DNA from: an uncultured Porphyromonadaceae bacterium
GTDB taxonomy: Bacteria > Bacteroidota > Bacteroidia > Bacteroidales > Muribaculaceae
DNA: 9,482 nucleotides
Reading direction: 5' to 3'
Assembly: GCA_905202215.1 (NCBI GenBank)
Contig: CAJKRG010000070.1
Location: 1-9,482 of the forward strand
Below are positions 1-6,687 of this stretch, piece after piece. Every line of letters starts with the position of its first letter. Within the stretch, counting starts at the first letter, position 1. The notes beneath the pieces are model-generated. The model worked only from the letters and a program-made list of their open reading frames with translations. It did not search any database and was not told the DNA's origin. The translations under genes and the position numbers were made by a program.

Positions 1-51
1 CTATACTCTTGACATCTTTCCCCGCCCACCGGAAAAATCCGCTGACCCCCA

Positions 52-567
52 TTATCGGGCTTTATTGATCTCGATATTGAATTCGGAGCCCTCGGGGAGT
101 TTGGCATCCATTTTCAGATAGTTGCCTTCCATTTCAAGATCGGCATTCTGTATAGCATCCCTGATGACATCGTCGATAGTGCCGTATATGAATACCACCG
201 AACCCCTGTAACCGCTCATGACAGCGATCAACACATCGTTGGCGCCATTGCCGTCGGGCTCGGCATATACAAATGCAGCAACCATGCCATTGTTTGCCCC
301 ATTTATCATGCGGGCGAGAGGCACACGGTTGAGAAGCGTGAATGCTGCCACACCCGATTCCGCTATCTGCGCCTCATTCAGATTGTAGGCAGCCGCCACA
401 CGGCCATTCCGAATGCCGTCCATCACAACCGGCAGATTATAATCAGGAGCCTTGACATTGATATTAGGTATATCCGAGAGAGCTTCGAAAGCTTCTTTCA
501 GATTCATGGCAAAAGCGCCTGCCGAGACGGCAAATACCGCGCATAGTGCTAAAATAAACTTTTTCAT
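52..567 (-). CDS. small exported protein of unknown function
   Basis: The protein is 171 residues long when started at the methionine of MKKFILAL. Residues 1-20 form a clear signal peptide: a lysine pair, a hydrophobic stretch, and a probable cleavage site after AFA. The mature part is a small soluble domain. Its end (segment around DVLIAVMSGYRGSVVFIYG, then an acidic helix and strand) loosely recalls the small periplasmic DUF4252-type proteins of Bacteroidota, but I do not assert membership. An in-frame alternative start (MKTIV) lies five codons upstream at 582. A much longer extension to 735 would run inside the cysteine synthase gene and is rejected. The gene begins 43 bases after the cysteine synthase stop with no terminator or promoter visible between them, so co-transcription is likely. 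The function is unknown; the coding call is secure because the signal peptide and stop are well formed. Confidence 0.85.
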   Translation of the reverse strand: MKKFILALCAVFAVSAGAFAMNLKEAFEALSDIPNINVKAPDYNLPVVMDGIRNGRVAAAYNLNEAQIAESGVAAFTLLNRVPLARMINGANNGMVAAFVYAEPDGNGANDVLIAVMSGYRGSVVFIYGTIDDVIRDAIQNADLEMEGNYLKMDAKLPEGSEFNIEINKAR

Positions 568-610
568 AACAATCGTTTTCATATAAGAACGAAAACGACC
601 GTAGTCCGGT

Positions 611-1525
611 TCAATCGCCGAAAGGAGCAAAGAGGGTGGTGCTGAGGTATTTTTCGGCACGATCAGGGAGAATGACCACAATGTTGCCGCGGTCGATGCG
701 ACGGGCAGTGCGCACGGCGGCAAGCATAGCCGCACCGCTGCTCATACCGACAAAAATGCCCTCGCGGCTTATCAGCTGCCGGGCCATGTCGAAAGCCTCC
801 TCGCTTTCTATCATCTCCTGCACATCAATGAGCGACGGGTCGTAGATCTGAGGCACAATAGCTTCCTCCATATTTTTGAGCCCCTGTATATAATGTCCCT
901 TAATCGGCTGGGCGCAGATAGTCTTCATATCCGGATTCATGGCCTTGAGAAACTTCGTAAGACCCATGATGGTACCCGAGGTGCCGAGCGACGACACGAG
1001 ATAGTCGATTTCGCCGCCCGTCTGCTGCCATATCTCCAGAGCTGTATTCTGAAAGTGCGCCATATAGTTGCCCGAATTCGAGAACTGGTCGGGCATGAAA
1101 TACTTCTCAGGATCAGCATCGCGTCGACGCCGTGCCTCGCGGATCGCGCCGTCCGTACCTTGATCGCCCGGAGTAAGAATCACCTTGCCGCCATAAGCCT
1201 TGATCATCTTGCGGCGTTCCACCGACACCGCCTCGCTCATCACAATCTCCACATCATACCCCTTGACAATGCCGACCACAGCAAGCGCTATGCCGGTATT
1301 GCCCGAGGTCGGTTCGATAATGGTCTGACCGGGCTTCAGCCGACCCTCACGCTCAGCCTGCTCTATCATTTTTACAGCTATGCGATCCTTTATACTGCCG
1401 GTAGGATTGAAGCCCTCGAGTTTAGCAAATATATTGACCGCCGGCGACCTGAAAATATTGTTTATACGCACCATCGGCGTAGCACCGATGCAATCAAGTA
1501 TCGAATCCTTTATCTGCTTTTCCAT
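611..1525 (-). CDS. cysM: PLP-dependent cysteine synthase (CysK/CysM family)
   Basis: This is a cytoplasmic fold-type II pyridoxal-phosphate enzyme that makes L-cysteine from O-acetylserine and sulfide or a sulfur donor, the last step of cysteine synthesis. At 304 residues it is closer to CysM (about 300) than to classical CysK (about 320). Visible motifs in order: GSIKDRIA with the Schiff-base lysine at K46; TSGNTG at 73-78, the substrate carboxylate loop; GTSGT at 181-185, which grips the PLP phosphate; MSSGAA near 261-266, holding the serine expected near the PLP pyridine nitrogen; and the family C-terminal signature LPDRAEKYLST near 286-296. The stretch QPIKGHYIQGLKNMEEAI (207-224) is of a type I associate with cysteine synthase or cystathionine synthase homologues whose substrate is less certain, so O-phosphoserine or homocysteine use cannot be excluded. 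There is no regulatory CBS domain. No convincing promoter is seen in the 100 bases upstream; a TACATTTTG box has one base too many. The exported gene downstream is probably co-transcribed. Confidence 0.93.
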   Translation of the reverse strand: MEKQIKDSILDCIGATPMVRINNIFRSPAVNIFAKLEGFNPTGSIKDRIAVKMIEQAEREGRLKPGQTIIEPTSGNTGIALAVVGIVKGYDVEIVMSEAVSVERRKMIKAYGGKVILTPGDQGTDGAIREARRRRDADPEKYFMPDQFSNSGNYMAHFQNTALEIWQQTGGEIDYLVSSLGTSGTIMGLTKFLKAMNPDMKTICAQPIKGHYIQGLKNMEEAIVPQIYDPSLIDVQEMIESEEAFDMARQLISREGIFVGMSSGAAMLAAVRTARRIDRGNIVVILPDRAEKYLSTTLFAPFGD

Positions 1526-1625
1526 AAGATTACAATTTAATGGTATTCAAACCACTCAGTCGCCCGATAAGTTCATCCAATCAAAATGTAGATTCCTGAT
1601 CCTAATCCCTCCCCAAAAATAAGCA

Positions 1626-2258
1626 TCAGGAAGAAGCTGATTCGCAATAACTAAGCTTAAGATGCTTCATGAATTTTCTATAATCATCCATCCTTTTAGG
1701 ATAGACTTTCTCTGCTAATTCACGATATGCAAACTTCTTATCTTCCTCAATAAAGTATCCATAATTCCAGACCGCATAGTCATCTCCTTTTGCAATTTGA
1801 TTAATGCTTCTATATGCGGAAATGAATGGCTGCAGCAAACCATCTATCTCAATTACAAAATTATGATGAAGCTGTAACCCGCCATGATGTTTAACTATAA
1901 ATTCACAACGCTCCTGCCACTCAGGAGTATTCGTTACAAAATAATATTCATACAAATGACACCTATCAGGCAATACAATTTTCACTTCTGTAAAATTACA
2001 TATCTCATCGATCTGCTCATTAGAGACAGGACGCCTGAACACTATCCTTTCGAATGATTCCTCGTATTTCTGCCAATTATTCTCACTACAATATGCCACA
2101 AAGTTCTTAATTTGGCCTACAAATTTTTTGCACCTGTATTTGCAAAATAAACCATACATACAAACTCCAGCAGCAATAACAATTGGCAATATCAAAAGAC
2201 CCAACAGATCCATAAAGCATATGTCAAAATATGGATACACGAACTGCCACGACGGCAT
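1626..2258 (-). CDS. hypothetical protein with one N-terminal membrane segment
   Basis: I do not recognise this family. The protein is 210 residues from the first ATG, or 195 if translation starts at MDLLGLL (2213). The second choice would give a clean N-terminal anchor, with hydrophobic residues 17-37 followed by a basic cytoplasmic-type stretch (CKYRCKK). The rest is soluble, rich in aromatic and charged residues, with a cluster KHHGGLQLHH near 123-132 and several cysteines. Base composition is clearly more AT-rich than cysM and mutS on either side, and the gene sits 28 bases downstream of the 3' end of tRNA-Arg, a classic position for acquired DNA. No integrase or attachment-site duplication is visible. 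A run of six T on the coding strand directly follows the tRNA and may end its transcript. Three ATG-containing 7-base repeats crowd the start, so the true start is unclear. Confidence 0.75.
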   Translation of the reverse strand: MPSWQFVYPYFDICFMDLLGLLILPIVIAAGVCMYGLFCKYRCKKFVGQIKNFVAYCSENNWQKYEESFERIVFRRPVSNEQIDEICNFTEVKIVLPDRCHLYEYYFVTNTPEWQERCEFIVKHHGGLQLHHNFVIEIDGLLQPFISAYRSINQIAKGDDYAVWNYGYFIEEDKKFAYRELAEKVYPKRMDDYRKFMKHLKLSYCESASS

Positions 2259-2276
2259 AATTCATAATCCATAATT
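2255..2276 (-). repeat. three tandem 7-base repeats with ATG at a gene start
   Basis: On the minus strand ATTATGG, ATTATGA and ATTATGC follow one another, the last one holding the first possible start codon of the gene at 1626-2258. Each ATG is in a different reading frame because the unit is seven bases long. Confidence 0.6.
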
Positions 2277-2286
2277 GAAAAAAGAG

Positions 2287-2358
2287 TAGCCCCGAGGGGA
2301 ATCGAACCCCTATCTAAGGTTTAGGAAACCTCTATTCTATCCGTTGAACTACAAGGCC
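2287..2358 (-). tRNA. tRNA-Arg (anticodon CCT)
   Basis: The minus strand folds into a complete 72-base cloverleaf. The acceptor GGCCTTG pairs with CGGGGCT, with three wobble pairs. There is a D arm GTTC/GAAT, an anticodon stem GAGGT/ACCTT around the loop TTCCTAA (anticodon CCT, reading AGG), and a T arm AGGGG-TTCGATT-CCCCT. The discriminator is A and CCA is not encoded. A run of six T starts three bases past the 3' end and may act with the tRNA as a stop signal. It lies downstream of tRNA-Asp but is separated from it by a strong terminator, so it needs its own promoter. Confidence 0.95.
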
Positions 2359-2386
2359 GGATTTTACGGCTTTTTACCCTCACAGG

Positions 2387-2394
2387 CAAAAATA
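2387..2394 (-). promoter_or_regulatory. possible -7 box for tRNA-Arg
   Basis: On the minus strand the sequence reads TATTTTTG, an exact match to the Bacteroidota -7 consensus TAnnTTTG, ending 28 bases before the tRNA-Arg 5' end. No TTTG is present 19-21 bases upstream, where the terminator hairpin lies, so the call rests on the -7 box and on the need for a promoter behind that terminator. Confidence 0.4.
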
Positions 2395-2404
2395 CCAAAG
2401 TTTT

Positions 2405-2453
2405 AAAAAAAGAATGAGAAACAAAACACCGAAGTGTTTACATTTCTCATTCT
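2405..2453 (-). terminator. intrinsic terminator after tRNA-Asp
   Basis: On the minus strand an 11-base stem (AGAATGAGAAA with TTTCTCATTCT) encloses a second stem AAACAC-TTCG-GTGTTT with a stable TTCG tetraloop, and seven T follow at once. This is a strong rho-independent terminator, starting 15 bases past the tRNA-Asp 3' end. It separates the two tRNA genes into different transcripts. The plus strand has no T-run on the far side, so it works in one direction. Confidence 0.93.
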
Positions 2454-2467
2454 CCTCTCTCCTCTTG

Positions 2468-2541
2468 CGGTGCGGACGGGACTCGAACCCGCGACCCCTA
2501 GCGTGACAGGCTAGTATTCTAACCAACTGAACTACCGCACC
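2468..2541 (-). tRNA. tRNA-Asp (anticodon GTC)
   Basis: The minus strand forms a complete 74-base cloverleaf. The acceptor GGTGCGG pairs perfectly with CCGCACC. The D arm begins AGTTCAGTTGGTTAGAAT, the anticodon stem is CTAGC/GCTAG around the loop CTGTCAC (anticodon GTC), and the T arm is GCGGG-TTCGAGT-CCCGT. The discriminator is G, as expected for aspartate tRNA. CCA is not encoded. It has its own consensus promoter upstream and a strong terminator downstream. Confidence 0.97.
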
Positions 2542-2546
2542 ATTGA

Positions 2547-2567
2547 TCTCTGCTCTTTAGCAGGAGA
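2547..2567 (-). other. leader hairpin in front of tRNA-Asp
   Basis: Between the promoter and the tRNA the minus strand contains TCTCCTGCTAAAGAGCAGAGA. CTGCT pairs with AGCAG around a short AAAG loop, and TCT pairs with AGA across a single bulged C. It lies in the 5' leader that RNase P would remove and may shape processing. It is small, and may have no role. Confidence 0.4.
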
Positions 2568-2594
2568 GGCACCAGCTTTATCGCTTTTGCGTTG

Positions 2595-2626
2595 CAAAGG
2601 TACGCCTGTTTTTTGATTCCTCCAAA
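2595..2626 (-). promoter_or_regulatory. consensus Bacteroidota promoter for tRNA-Asp
   Basis: On the minus strand TTTG (2626-2623) is followed after exactly 20 bases by TACCTTTG (2602-2595). Both boxes and the spacing match the primary sigma factor consensus described for Bacteroides (TTTG, 19-21 bases, TAnnTTTG). The predicted start of transcription is a few bases past 2595, giving a leader of roughly 45-50 bases before the tRNA. This is the best single piece of evidence for the phylum of the host. Confidence 0.9.
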
Positions 2627-2686
2627 TAATTCAGCAAAAAAATGTAATAAAAAATGCATTTTGTCTGTTTTCTCCATTATTTTTGC

Positions 2687-3217
2687 CTAAACGCCCACTC
2701 CATAGACCTCCCTATGGAGGGTTTCTGCAATAACAACAGGCTCCGGAGTCCCCGGCGTCGCCATCAGCAGAAGAGGCACAGAGGGCAGATTTTTGGCATA
2801 CGGCGGCTGGACATAGTCAAAATCGAGCACATCGAAGCCACATCTTTTATAAAATCCGATACGACGCGCCGCCATCGGATTACCGTCGGAAGGCAGTTCC
2901 ACCTCCAAAGCAATCGGAAGCCGGTAGATTTCTTCAAGCCGGGCGAGCGCAGCCGCCCCGATTCCACCTCCGCGCACACACGGATCAACCGCAAGGTGCT
3001 CGACATATACGAAACCGTCGAAATGCCATGTTGTGACGAAACCTGCGGCGACGCCGTCCGGCAATGATATTATATGTAGCCGCGGACCAGCTTCGGATTC
3101 GGGCTTGACTATGCCCTGCCACGGACGCCTCTCTTCAGGCGGGAATGCGGTCTCATACAAGGCACACGCGGCCGCAAGATGACATGCGGCCGCGGGAATA
3201 AGCGATATTTCTGTCAT
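2687..3217 (-). CDS. GNAT family N-acetyltransferase
   Basis: The protein is 176 residues, a typical size for a single Gcn5-related acetyltransferase domain, which moves an acetyl group from acetyl-CoA to an amine. Motif A is plain: the strand VYVEHLAVDP (70-79) leads into VRGGGIG (81-87), the R/Q-x-x-G-x-G/A loop that binds the CoA pyrophosphate. Motif B follows as RRIGFYKRCGF (118-128), whose tyrosine 123 is in the place of the usual general acid. The acceptor cannot be told from sequence. The start codon overlaps the mutS stop as ATGA, so translation is probably coupled to mutS; this supports the chosen start. The stop lies about 60 bases before the tRNA-Asp promoter. A small inverted repeat (CCATAG/CTATGG) sits inside the last codons, but no clear terminator follows. 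Confidence 0.9.
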   Translation of the reverse strand: MTEISLIPAAACHLAAACALYETAFPPEERRPWQGIVKPESEAGPRLHIISLPDGVAAGFVTTWHFDGFVYVEHLAVDPCVRGGGIGAAALARLEEIYRLPIALEVELPSDGNPMAARRIGFYKRCGFDVLDFDYVQPPYAKNLPSVPLLLMATPGTPEPVVIAETLHREVYGVGV

Positions 3218-5853
3218 GAATGCTTTCCTGTGAGGATATTTCTTATGTCGTGAAGCTTCGTGAGCGCTTCGAGCGGCGTGAGATTATTGATATCGACTCC
3301 GAGAAGTTCGTCGCGCACCTGGCTCAACACCGGATCATCAAGTTGAAAGAACGAAAGCTGCATTCCGCCGACAGTCTCGCGTGCGGGGGGCTCAATACGC
3401 GATTTCCCGCGGCTCTTGGGACCATCCTGGCTCTGTTCTCCCGCCGCTCTCTCAAGTTGCGCGAGGACAGCGTCGGCACGTCCTACTATCGACGCCGGCA
3501 TACCTGCGAGCCGTGCCACATGAATACCGAAACTATGCTCGCTGCCACCGCGCGCCAATTTGCGCAGGAACACCACCTTGCCGTCGATTTCCTTGACCGA
3601 CACATTATAATTGACTATACGGGGATAGGAACGCTCCATGTCGTTCAGCTCATGATAGTGCGTGGCAAAGAGTGTTTTCGGGTGAAGCGTGCCGTAATCG
3701 TGTATATGTTCCACTATCGCCCAGGCGATCGAAATGCCGTCGTAGGTCGATGTGCCGCGCCCGAGTTCATCGAACAGAATGAGCGACCGGCGACTCATGT
3801 TGTTCATGATCGAGGCCGCCTCGTTCATCTCTACCATAAAGGTCGATTCACCGAGCGATATATTGTCGCTTGCACCGACGCGGGTGAATATCTTGTCGAC
3901 AGTGCCTATCCGGGCGCTCTGCGCGGCCACGAAACAACCGATCTGTGCCATGATGACATTAAGTGCCGTCTGCCGGAGGAGGGCCGACTTACCCGACATA
4001 TTAGGCCCTGTGATCATCATTATCTGTGTGCCTTCGTTCGAAAGCTCGACGCTGTTGCTGATATACGGCTCGCCGGGAGGAAGCTGACGCTCGATGACCG
4101 GATGCCGCGCTTCTGTAAGCACAAGATCGAGCGAATCGTCGACAACAGGACGGTTGTAGCGGTTCTCCATCGACACGCGTGTAAAGGCACAAAGCACATC
4201 GAGCCGGGCCAGAAGAGCGGCATCGAGTTTCAGCGACGCGATATAGCGCGCCGTTGCGCCGACAAGCTGCGAATAGAGCCTCGCCTGAATCGCCTCAATT
4301 TTCTCCTGTGCCCCGAGTATCTGTTCTTCGTATTCCTTAAGTTCGGGGGTGATATAGCGCTCGGCATTGACAAGAGTCTGCTTGCGGATCCACGACGCGG
4401 GCACCTTGCTCTTGTGAGTGTTCGTCACCTCTATATAATAGCCGAAGACATTGTTATAACCGATCTTGAGCGAAGGAATGGATGTGGCCTCTATCTCGCG
4501 GGCCTGAAGGCGCGCCAGATAATCCTTGCCCTGATAGGCGACCTCGCGCAGGCGGTCGAGTTCTTCGTCGACGCCAGAGCTTATTATATCGCCACGTCCC
4601 GGCGCCCCGGCAGGTTCCTCATGAAGCTCACGTCTTATCCGTTCGCGGATAGTGTCGCATGGCGCGAGCTGTTCGCCGATCGCCGCCAGCGGTGCGAGAT
4701 CCGACGCCGAACATAGCGCTTTCAGCGGAATGACTGCATCGAGAGCATTCCTGATCTGGATCATCTCGCGGGGCACAATACGCTCGGTAGCCACCTTGGA
4801 AACCAGACGCTCAAGGTCGCCGATGGCCTTGAGGCGCTCGGCGGTCTCTTCGCGTTCATCGGGATGACGGAAGAAATATTCCACCACGTCAAGACGCTCG
4901 TTGATAGCCTTGGGATCTTTGAGGGGCAGCTGCAGCCATCGGCGCAGCAGACGCGCTCCCATCGGGGTGACAGTGCGGTCGATGACGCCGAGCAGGCTCT
5001 TGCCCTCGGGATCGAGCGGTTCGAACAGCTCGAGATTGCGCACCGTGAAACGGTCGAGCCGCACATACTTTCCCTCTTCTATCCTTGCGATGGAGGTAAT
5101 ATGGCCGGTGCGGGTATGCTGTGTCAGATCGAGATAGTGGAGAATGGCACCAGCCGCCACAATCGCTTCCGGCATTCCGTCGATACCGAACCCCTTGAGA
5201 GAAGCTGTGCCGAACTGTTTGCGCAGACGCTCGTTGGCGGCGTCGAGAGTGTAGAGCCATTCCTCAAGCTCGAAAGTTATATATTGCTGCGAAAACTCGG
5301 CGGCACGGCTTTTGAAGCCGCGCTGCACCAGAAGTTCCTTCGGGGCCATACCGGCGAGGGTCTTGTCGATATAATCCGGCATACCTTCTGCGGCCAGAAA
5401 TTCACCCGTACTTATATCGAGAAATGCGACACCACACCGAACCTTGCCGAAATGCACGGCGGCAAGAAAATTGTTCTCCCGGCGGGAAAGCACATTATCG
5501 TTCATAGCCACGCCCGGCGTAACAAGCTCCGTGATTCCGCGTTTCACCAGCTTTTTGGTGAGCTTAGGATCCTCGAGCTGCTCGCAGATGGCCACACGCT
5601 TGCCTGCCCGCACGAGCTTGGGCAGATAGCTGTCGAGAGCATGGTGGGGAAAGCCCGCAAGCTCAACATACTGGGCCGCACCGTTGGCACGGCGGGTCAG
5701 CGTAATACCAAGTATTTCGGATGCCTCTATGGCATCGTCCGAGAAAGTTTCGTAAAAATCGCCTACACGGAAAAGAAGGATAGCGTCGGGATGCTTCGAT
5801 TTCATCTCGACGTACTGCTTCATCAGCGGCGTCTCAACAATTTTTTTTGCCAT
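3214..5853 (-). CDS. mutS: DNA mismatch repair ATPase MutS
   Basis: MutS binds mismatches and small loops in DNA and, on ATP binding, slides and recruits MutL to begin repair. The 879 residues form a full-length protein. The N-terminal mismatch-recognition domain carries the Phe-x-Glu motif in GDFYETF (F33, E35). The connector, lever and clamp domains occupy about 130-600. The ATPase has Walker A GPNMSGKS (616-623), the segment near 661-675 ending in ES-TFMVEM, Walker B LILFDELGRGTST (691-703, with D695 and E696), and the switch THYHEL (731-736). The C-terminal dimer helices include GGSEHSFGIHVARLAGMP. QLSFF at 832-836 fits the beta sliding-clamp binding consensus and lies in a linker, as in other MutS proteins. 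The start shares one base with the upstream stop (TGATG) and the end overlaps the acetyltransferase start (ATGA), so it sits in the middle of a coupled operon. No key residue is missing. Confidence 0.99.
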   Translation of the reverse strand: MAKKIVETPLMKQYVEMKSKHPDAILLFRVGDFYETFSDDAIEASEILGITLTRRANGAAQYVELAGFPHHALDSYLPKLVRAGKRVAICEQLEDPKLTKKLVKRGITELVTPGVAMNDNVLSRRENNFLAAVHFGKVRCGVAFLDISTGEFLAAEGMPDYIDKTLAGMAPKELLVQRGFKSRAAEFSQQYITFELEEWLYTLDAANERLRKQFGTASLKGFGIDGMPEAIVAAGAILHYLDLTQHTRTGHITSIARIEEGKYVRLDRFTVRNLELFEPLDPEGKSLLGVIDRTVTPMGARLLRRWLQLPLKDPKAINERLDVVEYFFRHPDEREETAERLKAIGDLERLVSKVATERIVPREMIQIRNALDAVIPLKALCSASDLAPLAAIGEQLAPCDTIRERIRRELHEEPAGAPGRGDIISSGVDEELDRLREVAYQGKDYLARLQAREIEATSIPSLKIGYNNVFGYYIEVTNTHKSKVPASWIRKQTLVNAERYITPELKEYEEQILGAQEKIEAIQARLYSQLVGATARYIASLKLDAALLARLDVLCAFTRVSMENRYNRPVVDDSLDLVLTEARHPVIERQLPPGEPYISNSVELSNEGTQIMMITGPNMSGKSALLRQTALNVIMAQIGCFVAAQSARIGTVDKIFTRVGASDNISLGESTFMVEMNEAASIMNNMSRRSLILFDELGRGTSTYDGISIAWAIVEHIHDYGTLHPKTLFATHYHELNDMERSYPRIVNYNVSVKEIDGKVVFLRKLARGGSEHSFGIHVARLAGMPASIVGRADAVLAQLERAAGEQSQDGPKSRGKSRIEPPARETVGGMQLSFFQLDDPVLSQVRDELLGVDINNLTPLEALTKLHDIRNILTGKHS

Positions 5854-6236
5854 CAGCCCAGTTTTTTCTCGCGCGCGGGAATAGCTATCGATGTGATTGC
5901 CTGAAGTACGGCGCCCGCAAGAGTGAATGCGAGCCAGTCGCGCAACTGACCCGGATTATAGAAGAGGAAGAAAGCGGCCACACAAAATATGACAGCAGTC
6001 CAGCTCTCTATGCGATGCCAGCCTCTCAGGCGGATATCCTTCCCGCGGAAAGGCGTAAAAAGACGCACGATCAGCAATCCGAGCGCCCCGGCCGCATAGA
6101 CATAGGGGAAAATATCGCGGGCCGTATCGTTGCCCATCAGACAAAAAGGCACCAGGGTAGCCAGAAATATGACAAGAAGCGCAATCGGGGCGCCTATTGC
6201 GGCCAATCGAGGCCGCGTCACACTATTATTCATCAT
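5853..6236 (-). CDS. four-helix inner membrane protein of unknown function
   Basis: The protein is 127 residues with four predicted membrane helices, at about 12-32, 43-60, 78-94 and 101-120. It has a short charged loop, FRGKDIRLRGWHRIE (63-77), between helices 2 and 3, and a basic C-terminal tail (AREKKLG). The HRIESWTAVIFCVAAFFLFY stretch is distinctive, and I believe similar small proteins occur in other Bacteroidales, but I cannot name a family. The start is the first or second of two adjacent ATG codons (6236 or 6233). Its stop codon shares one base with the mutS start (TGATG), so the two are translated together; whether that reflects function or only shared transcription is unknown. No consensus promoter is seen in the 111 bases before it. 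Confidence 0.85.
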   Translation of the reverse strand: MMNNSVTRPRLAAIGAPIALLVIFLATLVPFCLMGNDTARDIFPYVYAAGALGLLIVRLFTPFRGKDIRLRGWHRIESWTAVIFCVAAFFLFYNPGQLRDWLAFTLAGAVLQAITSIAIPAREKKLG

Positions 6237-6255
6237 TTCATTTATTTAAAGGCTG

Positions 6256-6276
6256 AAAAAAGCATCAGGCCCGATG
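6256..6276 (-). terminator. weak candidate terminator after the ftsB-like gene
   Basis: On the minus strand CATCGGGCCTGATG can fold with a five-base stem and a GGCC loop and is followed by CTTTTTTC. The stem is short, with one G-T pair, so leakage into the membrane protein-mutS operon is likely. It lies 72 bases past the ftsB-like stop and 20 bases before the membrane protein start. Confidence 0.4.
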
Positions 6277-6347
6277 AAGTCAGGAGACAAGCGCATACGC
6301 TTTCTGCCGGACATTCTGAACCCATTACTCAACCAGCCCTCCACACA

Positions 6348-6650
6348 CTATTTAAACACATATACGTCCTCGCTCGCCTTTTTCATGCCGTACTGCTCGC
6401 GCACCACCTGCTCCATAAGCGTAGGGTCGGATGCAAGCCGTCGGTTCAGCTCGCGGTAATAGAGCATGGTGTCGCGGTTGGCCTCAAGCTCACACCGCAG
6501 ACTGTCGATAGTGCGCTGATGCTCTATGCTCTGCATTACCGAATTATCGCCCGAAAAGAGAATGAAGGCTACCACGGCAAGACAGAGAAGCGTCCAGGGC
6601 GAGAGAAACCGACGCAACCATTGCCAGGCGGAAGATGCATGTTGATTCAT
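6348..6650 (-). CDS. septum formation initiator (FtsB/DivIC-like)
   Basis: The protein has 100 residues, the usual size for FtsB/DivIC, a bitopic divisome protein that works with FtsL and FtsQ (DivIB) at the septum. It has a short basic cytoplasmic N-terminus, one membrane helix at about 18-33 (SPWTLLCLAVVAFILF), then a periplasmic coiled coil with leucine and isoleucine spacing over about 37-72. It ends in the family signature VVREQYGMKKASEDVYVF (82-99). I chose the ATG at 6650. The in-frame ATG at 6686 would add residues with no membrane-protein character and would cover the promoter boxes, so it is rejected. The gene is followed by a weak hairpin and then the mutS operon. The family assignment is firm; the exact orthologue name (ftsB or divIC) is a naming choice, so no symbol is given. 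Confidence 0.92.
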   Translation of the reverse strand: MNQHASSAWQWLRRFLSPWTLLCLAVVAFILFSGDNSVMQSIEHQRTIDSLRCELEANRDTMLYYRELNRRLASDPTLMEQVVREQYGMKKASEDVYVFK

Positions 6651-6655
6651 AGCTG

Positions 6656-6687
6656 CAAATTTAGCAAAATCCACCCGAAACCGCAAC
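6656..6687 (-). promoter_or_regulatory. promoter of the ftsB-like gene
   Basis: On the minus strand GTTG (6687-6684) is followed after exactly 20 bases by TAAATTTG (6663-6656). The -7 box is an exact TAnnTTTG match and the -33 box differs from TTTG by one base. Only five bases separate the -7 box from the ATG, so the transcript would start at or next to the start codon. Confidence 0.7.

Noticed and set aside
29..42. CGGA-AAAA-TCCG hairpin downstream of the exported gene
   Set aside because: The stem has four base pairs and no T-run follows on the minus strand, so I do not call a terminator.
568..735. N-terminal extension of the exported protein to 735
   Set aside because: It overlaps the end of the cysteine synthase gene and would bury the signal peptide; the MKKFILAL start is far more likely.
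893..1540. Plus-strand open frame of 215 codons
   Set aside because: It is antisense to the cysteine synthase gene, whose catalytic motifs settle the coding strand.
1526..2358. Attachment-site duplication of the tRNA-Arg 3' end
   Set aside because: I searched by eye for a second copy of the tRNA tail downstream of the orphan gene and found none.
2651..2717. AAAATGCATTTT palindrome and CCATAG/CTATGG inverted repeat near the acetyltransferase end
   Set aside because: Both stems are short or AT-only, and one lies inside coding sequence; terminator function is not supported.
3220..4716. A 498-codon open frame on the plus strand across mutS
   Set aside because: It is the antisense shadow of mutS in a GC-rich region; its translation is rich in Arg, His and Cys with no domain, and MutS is unmistakable on the other strand.
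6651..6686. Upstream start at 6686 for the ftsB-like gene
   Set aside because: The extra 12 codons cover the promoter boxes and add nothing typical of the family.
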